Shown one piece after another: positions 1 to 7,307 of a stretch of 64,000 nucleotides of DNA. A program made the position numbers and the translations under genes. Numbering within the stretch: the first letter of the stretch is position 1; every line of letters starts with the position of its first letter. Location of the stretch: NCBI GenBank assembly GCA_016703765.1, contig JADJBL010000013.1, forward strand, positions 62,001-126,000. The letters are read 5' to 3'. Under the pieces are notes generated by a model that searched no databases, was not told the DNA's origin, and worked only from the letters and a program-made list of their open reading frames with translations. The stretch is from Saprospirales bacterium (GTDB lineage: Bacteria > Bacteroidota > Bacteroidia > Chitinophagales > Saprospiraceae).

Positions 1-487
1 TCACATCGTCCTTGGGACGAGGGCGGTTGTAGATCCAGTCGATCAGGTGCAGGGAGTCCACGTCGTTAGCGTACACGCAATTGGGTCCGTAATCCCGGAT
101 CCAGACGGTGTTGTAGGGGGCTACGAGGAAGGAGACGTTATTGAGGTCGGGAAGACCGTAGGTATTGAGCAATTGGTTTTTGGCCTGGATGGAATCATTG
201 CAAATCACGATCACCTCGCATTGTTCCTTGGCGTGCTGGATGATCTGGGCCAGGATGCCCTTGTAGGAGGTCCAGGTCACGCAGAGGGCCTGTATTTCCT
301 CCCATTCTGCCATGGCGCGCACGGGATAGGGGGGAGGCGTGGTGATCCCTTCGATCCCCTCCGGGAAATTGTAGAGGCCGGACTGGAGGAATTGCCATTC
401 CTGGGGGTCAAAACCGTTGGGTAAATCTTTTTGGGCTGTTAGGGCAAGCGGAAGCAGAAAGAAAAGCAGAGGCGTAAAAAATTTCAT
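1..487 (-). CDS. Secreted agmatine/peptidyl-arginine deiminase family protein (3' end outside window)
   Basis: The frame is open from an ATG at 487 down to the window edge and encodes the first 162 residues. Residues 1-19 form a hydrophobic signal peptide ending LTAQ. A MAEWEEIQALCVTW stretch and a WIRDYGP motif follow, both typical of the N-terminal half of the porphyromonas-type peptidyl-arginine deiminase / agmatine deiminase family (guanidine-group modifying fold). Family members hydrolyse agmatine or C-terminal arginine to citrulline-type products; which substrate applies here cannot be told because the catalytic His and Cys lie in the missing part. The signal peptide suggests export. 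No partner gene is visible on this strand. Confidence 0.8.
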   Translation of the reverse strand, partial: MKFFTPLLFFLLPLALTAQKDLPNGFDPQEWQFLQSGLYNFPEGIEGITTPPPYPVRAMAEWEEIQALCVTWTSYKGILAQIIQHAKEQCEVIVICNDSIQAKNQLLNTYGLPDLNNVSFLVAPYNTVWIRDYGPNCVYANDVDSLHLIDWIYNRPRPKDDV

Positions 488-598
488 CAGTTCAAGATTT
501 TCGGCAAGTTATGGAATTCGATCAAAAACTACAATTCCGGGTCCCGCTTGGCGGCAGATTCAGAATAATTCGTCAAATTGCAGGCAAATTTTAAACTC

Positions 599-619
599 AA
601 GTTGCGGATAGCGCAACTT
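599..619. repeat. 8-bp-arm hairpin
   Basis: AAGTTGCG at 599-606 is the exact reverse complement of CGCAACTT at 612-619, with a 5-base loop. It lies between two divergent genes, about 110 bp upstream of the deiminase start and about 130 bp upstream of the TerC gene. It has no T-tract, so a regulatory or structural role is only a guess. Confidence 0.5.
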
Positions 620-644
620 AGCAGCTTAAGATTTTATAGGTTCT

Positions 645-692
645 GCCGCCGAAGGCGGCGGAACATGCTTAAAAGCGACCGCCTCGGCGGTC
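645..692. repeat. Two adjacent GC-rich mini-hairpins
   Basis: GCCGCC/GGCGGC (645-659, loop GAA) and ACCGCC/GGCGGT (678-691, loop TC) are two separate short palindromes 18 bp apart. They sit just upstream of the putative TerC promoter in the divergent spacer 488-749. Nothing else was recognised in that spacer. Confidence 0.5.
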
Positions 693-710
693 CGGAAGCC
701 CTTTAAAGAG

Positions 711-718
711 TATTTTTG
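711..718 (+). promoter_or_regulatory. Putative Bacteroidota -7 element upstream of the TerC gene
   Basis: TATTTTTG fits the Bacteroidota -7 consensus TAnnTTTG and lies 31 bp before the ATG at 750. No convincing TTTG was found at the -33 position, so support is weak. Confidence 0.3.
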
Positions 719-749
719 CGGTTATTCAAAAATGAATTAACTATTTCAT

Positions 750-1610
750 ATGGAATTCATCCTGCCTGATTTTGCCAGCTCGGAAATGTGGGTCAGCCTG
801 CTGACGCTGACATTTTTGGAGATCGTACTTGGCATCGACAATATCCTTTTCATTTCCATTGTATCGAACAAACTTCCCCAAAGCCAGCAAAAAAGAGCCA
901 GCAACATCGGGCTTTTGCTGGCCATGGTGTTGCGTGTGGCGCTCCTGTTCGGCGTCACCTGGCTTATCTCCATGCAAGCGCCCTGGATCAGCTTCCACAA
1001 CAGCTGGCTGGACGGCGATTTTTCAGGGCAAAGCCTGATCCTGATTGCCGGGGGGATTTTTCTGTTGTACAAAAGTACGACTGAAATCCACCACAAACTG
1101 GAGGGGCAATCCCACGAGGAGGAAGAACTCGGCGCCAAGGGCAAAGGTCTTAGCGGAGTAATCCTTCAAATCACCGTGATCAATATCGTTTTTTCGTTTG
1201 ATTCCATCCTCACCGCAGTGGGGATGACCAACGGTTTGCACGGCGCCCTGTTCATCATGATCGTGGCGGTGGTCCTGTCCGTGATCATCATGATGATCTT
1301 CGCGCTTCCGGTGAGCCGTTTTATCAACAAACACCCTACCTTTCAGATGCTGGGCCTTTCTTTCCTCCTGCTCATCGGCTTCATGCTGATCGCCGAGGGC
1401 GCCCATTTGGGGCACTTCAAACTGGCGGGCGCGGAGATCGGCTCCGTGCCGAAGGGCTATCTCTATTTCGCGATCGCCTTTTCCCTGTTCGTGGAGGTCT
1501 TGAATATGCGGCTTCGCAAACATCCGGCGCCGGTCCAGTTGCATGGGGTTCAGGAGGAGGCCATGGAGGAAGGGATTTTGGATAACCCGAAATCCGGGAA
1601 GAACAAGTGA
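750..1610 (+). CDS. TerC family integral membrane protein
   Basis: The 286-residue protein has about seven hydrophobic segments. It carries the family hallmark LEIVLGIDNILFIS near residue 24 and the matching second motif INIVFSFDSILTAVG near residue 144; these acidic intramembrane motifs are typical of TerC/Alx. The family is linked to tellurium resistance and to manganese/metal handling, including metalation of exported proteins; which applies here cannot be read from sequence. Its stop overlaps the GTG start of the next gene (GTGA), implying translational coupling. Length is normal for the family. Confidence 0.9.
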   Translation: MEFILPDFASSEMWVSLLTLTFLEIVLGIDNILFISIVSNKLPQSQQKRASNIGLLLAMVLRVALLFGVTWLISMQAPWISFHNSWLDGDFSGQSLILIAGGIFLLYKSTTEIHHKLEGQSHEEEELGAKGKGLSGVILQITVINIVFSFDSILTAVGMTNGLHGALFIMIVAVVLSVIIMMIFALPVSRFINKHPTFQMLGLSFLLLIGFMLIAEGAHLGHFKLAGAEIGSVPKGYLYFAIAFSLFVEVLNMRLRKHPAPVQLHGVQEEAMEEGILDNPKSGKNK

Positions 1611-2452
1611 GGGGTTTTTGGAAGAATATCGGCCCGCAGCGCTGGACCCTCCTCGGAGCCCTGACGCTTGGTCTAGCCCAGCTCGTGGTGTTGGCGGACT
1701 GGCTGCTGATCAGGGGCGCTTTCCCCTGGCTAAGCCTTTGGTTTTTCGGGAGCTTGCTGCTCGTCCTGCTCATCCTGATATACCGCAAGCTCATCATCAA
1801 TTACGTTGAGTCAAAAACCTTGGCGAATAATGGATTTGCGCAGACCGAGTCGCTGTTTTACCTCTATTCCCGGCTCCAACTGCGCAAATCCCTCCCCCGG
1901 ATGCGCGGATTTGCCATCTCGCCCGATTTTGCGAACCTCATTATAGACCACGTATTGCTGGAAAAACCCGAAGTGATCGTCGAATGCGGGGCCGGTATCA
2001 GCACCCTGATCAATGGCTATCTGTTGGAGCAATTAGGACAAGGCCAGGTCTTCGCTCTGGAGCACGACGGCGAGTTTTCCCGCCGGACCGAGGCAGAACT
2101 CGAGCGGCATGGCTTGAGCGCTCAAGCTTCGGTGATTCACGCGCCGCTGCAATCCTTTCAAATCGAAGGGAAAACCTGGAAATGGTACTCGGAAAAAGGC
2201 TGGTCGGAGCTCCCTGCGATCGATTTTTTGATCGTCGACGGGCCGCCGGCATTTTTGCAGGCTCAGGCCAGATATCCGGCCCTTCCCCTTTTGATGGAAA
2301 AACTCAAGCCTGGCGCCGTGGTGCTGGTCGATGATTGCGTCAGGCAGGAAGACCGGCAAACAGTGGAACAATGGATTCGCCAATTTCAGGGCTGGAACCT
2401 GGAATGGATCCGGACCGAAAAGATGGCAGCCCTGCTCAGGCGCAGGCACTGA
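1607..2452 (+). CDS. Membrane-anchored class I methyltransferase-like protein
   Basis: A GTG start overlaps the TerC stop by 4 bases. Two hydrophobic segments at about residues 12-32 and 38-58 are followed by a Rossmann-type domain. It has a glycine-rich cofactor-binding-like stretch IVECGAGIST at about residue 125, an acidic FALEHD strand end, IDFLIVDGPPAF at about residue 206 and LKPGAVVLVDD at about residue 233. This order matches class I SAM-dependent methyltransferases of the Methyltransf_24 type that act on small molecules or glycans. Substrate unknown. The membrane anchor and coupling to TerC suggest work at the inner face of the membrane. Confidence 0.65.
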   Translation: MRGFWKNIGPQRWTLLGALTLGLAQLVVLADWLLIRGAFPWLSLWFFGSLLLVLLILIYRKLIINYVESKTLANNGFAQTESLFYLYSRLQLRKSLPRMRGFAISPDFANLIIDHVLLEKPEVIVECGAGISTLINGYLLEQLGQGQVFALEHDGEFSRRTEAELERHGLSAQASVIHAPLQSFQIEGKTWKWYSEKGWSELPAIDFLIVDGPPAFLQAQARYPALPLLMEKLKPGAVVLVDDCVRQEDRQTVEQWIRQFQGWNLEWIRTEKMAALLRRRH

Positions 2453-2465
2453 AACTGAATTTTTA

Positions 2466-2900
2466 CTATGGTCTGGCCCACACTTCGACGACGGCCTTCT
2501 TATTGGCCTCGTCCATCGTGTCGTACCACAAAACGACCTTTTTTACGCCCCGCGGACCGAAAAGCCCGAATTTGATGACCTTCGATTCGCCTCCTTCCCC
2601 GATATTCTGGCCGAGCCGGACATTCTTCACCTTCCCGTTTTCGAAATAAATGGAGCAGCGGGCTATGTTGGCATGCGAACGGGAAACCCGGAACTGAAGG
2701 GCCGTGAAAAGCGAGTTTTGTCCCACCACGGGGATCTCGTCGCGGTCGAGTTTGCGGTTGACCTTTTTCTCCCCGAGTTTCACCCATCCCGATCCCTGTC
2801 CGGTTTGAAGCGATTGAGCAGATAAGTTGGTAAATAAGGTGAGTGCGAGAGAAAGGGCGCCGAGACGGGCGATAAAACGAAAACCGGGCATGATGTTCAT
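2466..2900 (-). CDS. Small secreted protein, resembles DUF2541-type domains
   Basis: ATG at 2900 (an alternative ATG lies at 2891) gives 144 residues with a signal peptide ending NLSAQ. The mature part of about 110 residues alternates polar and hydrophobic positions as in a beta-sandwich, with conserved-looking WVKLGEKKVNRKLDRDEIP and a single Cys. I associate it only loosely with the DUF2541 family. It follows the glycosyltransferase gene (start at 3955, stop at 2927) by 26 bp on the same strand, so it may be the last gene of that operon. Its stop is only 13 bp from the convergent methyltransferase-like gene. Function not recognised. Confidence 0.6.
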   Translation of the reverse strand: MNIMPGFRFIARLGALSLALTLFTNLSAQSLQTGQGSGWVKLGEKKVNRKLDRDEIPVVGQNSLFTALQFRVSRSHANIARCSIYFENGKVKNVRLGQNIGEGGESKVIKFGLFGPRGVKKVVLWYDTMDEANKKAVVEVWARP

Positions 2901-2926
2901 ATCGTCTGATTTGGGAGACAGAACGA

Positions 2927-3955
2927 CTATTGACCGGCTCGTATTGGCTTTTTTATAATTTTTTCTTTTGCCAACTCCCAAAGCCCCTGCAAGCTGCCCA
3001 ATCCGTAACTCAGGTGCAGGACGGGAAAGCCCGCCCAGGCCAAAGGAAAGACAAGCGCACTTCCCTCCCGCCATGCGATGCGAAACGCCGCCGCTCCGGT
3101 CAGGAACAGATAGAGGATTAAAGGCGCCAGTGCGGCAAACCAGCCGAAAAAACTGCAAAGGGCGGCCAACGCCAGGTAAAATACAAAGCCCAGAGGCACA
3201 AAATGCCGCAGGGAAAGAGAAGACAAGCGCCGGGTGAGCTTTGCCGTGCGGATCACCCATAAACCGTTCTGGAAATTGTTTTGCCAAAGCGCACGGAAGG
3301 TGTCGCGAGCAAAATAGGTGCATTGCACATCCGGCAGCAGCAGGATCTTTCCGCCGCTATTGTAAATCCTTTTGTTGAATTCGATGTCCTGGTTGCGCAA
3401 TAACCTCTCGTCGAAGAGCCCATAGGTTCCAAACACTCCGCGGGGATAGCAGCCGAAGGGCACGGTATCTACTTCGGTGGGCCGGTCCACGCCGATGCGA
3501 AACAGCGAATTGCCAACCCCCAGCGGATGCCGCAAAAGCGCCGCGATGGCCCTGGCCTTGGGGGCTTCGGAACGCGGCGCCGTGAGGCAGACCCCGCCCA
3601 CGTTCAGGGCGCCGGTGGATTGCAAGCCCTCCTCGAGTTTAGAGAGGTAATCCGGTGGGTAGGCGGCGTGTGCGCCCATGATGACGATGAGCTCCCCGGA
3701 AGCGGCCCTGATCCCGAGATTCAGGGCATGCGGTACATACCGGTCGGGATTGTCGACCAGTTTGAAGCGTTTATCCCGCCTCTCCCATTGGGCGACGATG
3801 GCGCGGGTTTGATCGCTGCTTCCCCCGTCGATGACCAGCACTTCGATCAGCTCAGCCGGGTAGGTCTGTCCGGCGATATTCTCCAGGATCCCTCCGATAA
3901 AGCGCTCTTCGTTCAGGCAGGGGATGAGGACGGATATGGATGCTCGAGGTGTCAC
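2927..3955 (-). CDS. Family 2 glycosyltransferase (ExoA-like)
   Basis: The 342-residue protein starts with the GT-A fold signature SISVLIPCLNEERFIGGIL. It has the nucleotide-sugar aspartate in VLVIDGGSSD, a second acidic site replaced by GAHAAYPPDY, and two or three C-terminal membrane segments between about residues 260 and 320. This layout matches succinoglycan ExoA-type GT2 enzymes, which add a sugar to a lipid-linked intermediate at the cytoplasmic face of the inner membrane. Its ATG overlaps the upstream GT4 gene stop by 4 bases, so the two are translationally coupled. Donor and acceptor cannot be predicted. Confidence 0.85.
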   Translation of the reverse strand: MTPRASISVLIPCLNEERFIGGILENIAGQTYPAELIEVLVIDGGSSDQTRAIVAQWERRDKRFKLVDNPDRYVPHALNLGIRAASGELIVIMGAHAAYPPDYLSKLEEGLQSTGALNVGGVCLTAPRSEAPKARAIAALLRHPLGVGNSLFRIGVDRPTEVDTVPFGCYPRGVFGTYGLFDERLLRNQDIEFNKRIYNSGGKILLLPDVQCTYFARDTFRALWQNNFQNGLWVIRTAKLTRRLSSLSLRHFVPLGFVFYLALAALCSFFGWFAALAPLILYLFLTGAAAFRIAWREGSALVFPLAWAGFPVLHLSYGLGSLQGLWELAKEKIIKKPIRAGQ

Positions 3956-5103
3956 CTCTCAAGTGATTGATTATGAGCGAAATTGCGAGGTGTAACCTCG
4001 AGTAGTTTTCGATATAAATCGAATAGCTTTTCCTCCTCGGAGCCCCAGTTGTAGGTCGATTCCATGGCTTTCCGGCCACCGAGCCCCATGGCCTGCGATT
4101 TTTCGGGCAGGGAGAGCAGGTGTACGACCGCGGCGTCTATTTCGGAGGGGCTGGCCGGGTCGACGCAAATACCGCAGGCCGCCTCGTCCATAATCTTTTT
4201 CCAACGGGGAAAATGGGAACAGACCACCGGTATTCCGGCCGCCATGTATTCAAAAAGCTTGTTGGGCTGGTTGTTGTCGTGGTTCGGCGCGGAGAGGAAG
4301 GTGACGATCCCGATCCGGCTTTGGGCGAGCAGATCGGCCACCTCGCTGCGCGAGCGCTGGCCCAGGTAGTCCACCCGGTTCCAGCCGGGGTGTTGCCTCA
4401 TCTGCTTTTCCAGGTCAGGAGTGCCGAAAGTGCCCACCAGGGTCAGCCTCCAGCTTCCAGGCAATGCGAGTGCATCCATCAATTCCCGGATACCGCGGAT
4501 CTCGTTGATGAGGCCGACGTAAATGACGTCCCGGGTCTTCCGAGACCAGTCCTTTTCCACGTAAATGATCTCGCCCTCCGGATAGTTATTGACGTCGACC
4601 GTCAGCGGGTTGCAGGGCAGCAGGCGCTCGCGGACGGTATCCACTGCTGTGACCACTCCGTCCATTTTTTTGGCCATGCGCTTTTCAAACCAATCGAAGG
4701 CATTGGCGATCGCTGGCCGAAGCAGGCTGGGGGTGTGGTATTTGGTGCGGATCTGGTTGGGCACGTGCTCATGGACGTCGTAGATCACCTTTTTTCCACG
4801 GCGCTGCAAACGACGACCCACCGGGATCAGCTCGGGGTCGTGGAAGTGATAAAGGGCAGCGTCCACTTCCAGGGCTTTGTGGAACATAGCCCTGGAGGTC
4901 GACCACATGCGGGTGAGCCGATTCCCCGCCGGAGCATGCACTTCGTGGATCTGCACCCCGGGGAAGGTCCCCGCTTTTTGGTTGGCGACCACCAGGTGCA
5001 CTTCGTATCCAAATTTTGAGAGGGAGGCACATTCCCGATAGAGGATCCTCGTATCGGCCCAGGGATGGACGCTGGTCAGGTGGCAAATCCGGTTCTTACT
5101 CAT
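3952..5103 (-). CDS. Family 4 glycosyltransferase
   Basis: The 383-residue protein has a GT-B fold. The N-terminal domain starts RICHLTSVHPWADTRI. The C-terminal domain has DVIYVGLINEIRG and the donor-binding stretch NKLFEYMAAGIPVVCS, whose acidic residue is typical of retaining GT4 enzymes that use nucleotide sugars. It overlaps the upstream GT4 by 8 bases and the downstream GT2 by 4, so the three glycosyltransferases form one coupled run. It likely adds one sugar of a surface glycan. Specific sugar unknown. Confidence 0.85.
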   Translation of the reverse strand: MSKNRICHLTSVHPWADTRILYRECASLSKFGYEVHLVVANQKAGTFPGVQIHEVHAPAGNRLTRMWSTSRAMFHKALEVDAALYHFHDPELIPVGRRLQRRGKKVIYDVHEHVPNQIRTKYHTPSLLRPAIANAFDWFEKRMAKKMDGVVTAVDTVRERLLPCNPLTVDVNNYPEGEIIYVEKDWSRKTRDVIYVGLINEIRGIRELMDALALPGSWRLTLVGTFGTPDLEKQMRQHPGWNRVDYLGQRSRSEVADLLAQSRIGIVTFLSAPNHDNNQPNKLFEYMAAGIPVVCSHFPRWKKIMDEAACGICVDPASPSEIDAAVVHLLSLPEKSQAMGLGGRKAMESTYNWGSEEEKLFDLYRKLLEVTPRNFAHNQSLER

Positions 5104-6247
5104 ACAGGGAGCGATAAACGTTCAGCAATGCGGGTTCCTGGTTTTCCCAGTTGTATTTCCGGGAAGCTTCTTCCAGATGGGGCAGGTAATCCGAGGGTTT
5201 CCAGGTCCCGATCTCGCGGATCGCCAGGCTGAGTTGTTCCCGGTCGCGGAAATCTTTCACGACGATCCCCATTTTGTCGGTCAGCACGTATTTCAGGCCT
5301 TCCAGGTTGGAGGCGATGACCGGAAGTCCGGCCATAATGTATTGGAAAATCTTGTTGCCGATGGTCAGGTTGTGGTTTCCGGAAAATCCCTGATACAGGC
5401 AAAAACCCACGTCGGCGCAGGCGGTAAAACGGTCCAGTTCGGTAGGGGAGACGGCGGGGTGGTAGAAAATATTCGGGTGTTTGGCGGCGACCTCCTGAAC
5501 CAGAGGCACGAGCATTCCGAAACCCAGAACCACCAGGACGTAATTTTCATCGAGATCCCGGAATATTTCCAGCAACAACTCCACGCCCCGGTGGGGGCTC
5601 AATCCGCCCTGGTACAGAAATATCCGCTGATGGGGCTGTATCCCGAATTTTTTGCGGAAGAGGTCCTCATGAGGTCCCGGCTCCCGGAAATAGGGGCAAT
5701 TCATCACCACGACCGGCCGGGCGATGCCGTACCGCTTCACATAGGCGTCTGCGATCAGGGGGCTTACCACCATCATGGCGTTGGCGTGGCCGATGAAGAA
5801 CTTTTCCGCAGCCCGGAGCATAAAACGGGGATAGTATTTGGTATCGGCGTCCGATTTATCGAATTCCAGTTCGTGGGCGTCGTAGACGATCTTTGCCTTT
5901 CGGTTGAAAAACCACTTGATCAATACGCATAAGGGGAGCGGCTCCAGGTCGTTGCAGTGCAGGATATCCGCCTTCCGGCTCAGCCCGATGACGCGGTACC
6001 AAAGCTCGGCGTATTTGAGGAGCTGAACCAGCCGGTTTTTGGACCACTGACGGGTTTTCAGGCGAATTCTCCGCACCGGTACCCCTTCGATCACCTCTTC
6101 CTCTGGCAGATCGCCGTCGTGGAGGGCCAGCACCTGAACCTCATAGCCGGCATTCCGGAGCGTGATGCATTCCTTGAGGACCCTGCTATCGTGCCTGAAG
6201 TTGTTGAATACAATGGAAATAACCCTTTTCATGGATGTCGGCTGCAT
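5096..6247 (-). CDS. Family 4 glycosyltransferase
   Basis: The 383-residue GT-B protein opens with RVISIVFNNFRHDSRVLKE and has ILHCNDLEPLPL, KIVYDAHELEFD and the C-terminal donor-site stretch NKIFQYIMAGLPVIAS. These are typical of GT4 enzymes of exopolysaccharide/LPS clusters. The first ATG (6247) is preceded by GGGGAAA; an in-frame ATG at 6232 gives a start closer to the conserved strand and is equally possible. It follows the WD40-like gene by 42 bp on the same strand and overlaps the next GT4 by 8 bp. Confidence 0.85.
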   Translation of the reverse strand: MQPTSMKRVISIVFNNFRHDSRVLKECITLRNAGYEVQVLALHDGDLPEEEVIEGVPVRRIRLKTRQWSKNRLVQLLKYAELWYRVIGLSRKADILHCNDLEPLPLCVLIKWFFNRKAKIVYDAHELEFDKSDADTKYYPRFMLRAAEKFFIGHANAMMVVSPLIADAYVKRYGIARPVVVMNCPYFREPGPHEDLFRKKFGIQPHQRIFLYQGGLSPHRGVELLLEIFRDLDENYVLVVLGFGMLVPLVQEVAAKHPNIFYHPAVSPTELDRFTACADVGFCLYQGFSGNHNLTIGNKIFQYIMAGLPVIASNLEGLKYVLTDKMGIVVKDFRDREQLSLAIREIGTWKPSDYLPHLEEASRKYNWENQEPALLNVYRSLYE

Positions 6248-6289
6248 TTTCCCCGCAAAGGAACGAAATAAAAACGTGCCGTGGGAATG

Positions 6290-7307
6290 TCACTCGGACA
6301 GAAAAGGGAGGGAGTACCCGACCAGTTGTCCGGACCCTTTCCGGCTGGCGACGAGCAGCGTACCGTCCGGGCGGAAAGCAAGGGCGTCTATGCCGGAGGA
6401 ATCGGGGTTGGAGGAACAGACCAGGCTTGGTTGAACCGGATTTTTAATATTCCAAAAACGGAGGACACCGGAGTCGTCCGCCGAGGCCAATATGGGAAGC
6501 GTCGGGTGGAAAGCAATACCCGTTGCATTGCGCTCGTGGGCCTGCCAAGAGGACCGGTGTTCCATCGAATCGCCCCAAAAGAGCTGGATGAACCCGTTTT
6601 GAAAGCAAAGGGACAGGAGGGCTGCATCGGGGCTAAATTGGATGCCGCCGGCCTGGGTGAATAGGGTTTGGTCGTCGGAGGGGATGCTGAACTTTTTCCC
6701 ATCCGGGTCCCAGATACCCAGTTGATCCGAAACTGCGGCAATCCACTTATTTCCGGTGGCGGTTCGGAAAAAGGGAAAGGATCCTTCCCCGAGAACCTTC
6801 AAAATCTTGTTTCGACCTACATCGACCAACAACAGGCGATTTTTTGGGACCGGAATATTCGGGCGCCGGGTTTGCATTACGGGGCACGGCATAACTGGTG
6901 GAAAGCAAGAGCTGTTCCCCGGGAATCACCCAGCCTGTGTAAAGAATTCTAGTGGCAACCCTTGATCCGGCCGCTTTGTCAGGCGCCAAAAGGGCGGAAA
7001 TCTTTTTGAAACTTTTCGCGGTCTTCTTTTTTGGATGGATTTGCGTCGTACCGCAAAAAAAACCTTTCCCGGAATCATAAGCGGGCGAGCCGTCGATCCA
7101 CTCGGGCAGGGGCACGGTGCGGATGATGGAATTACCTTCCCACAAATAGCCGACCCCGGTATAACAGCTCATCCATCGCGAGTTATCCGGGGCAAAAGCA
7201 AAGGCCGTGCCGTAGCCTTCCGTTAGCCGGTACATTTCGATAAGCTCGCAGGAGGGAGGAGGCATAAGAAAGGTGTAGAGGAATAAGGAAAAAATAAAGT
7301 TAGGCAT
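6290..7307 (-). CDS. WD40-like beta-propeller protein (one frameshift), partner of the upstream protease
   Basis: ATG at 7307 lies inside the last codons of the protease gene (stop at 7300-7302), an 8-base overlap that implies coupled translation. The frame runs to about 6845, breaks in a six-base A/T homopolymer (about 6840-6846), and continues in another frame to the stop at 6290; repaired, it encodes about 339 residues. The N-terminus is a hydrophobic stretch with a weak lipobox-like PPSC, so membrane association is possible. The second half shows WD-type blades: GIQFSPDAALLSLCFQNG, then TGIAFHPTLPILASADD with GVLRFWNI, and ALAFRPDGTLLVASR. Such propellers are scaffolds or sensors; a role with the overlapping protease is inferred from gene order only. 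Confidence 0.65.

Noticed and set aside
4120..5019. 299-codon plus-strand open frame
   Set aside because: Fully antisense to a well-supported GT4 glycosyltransferase.
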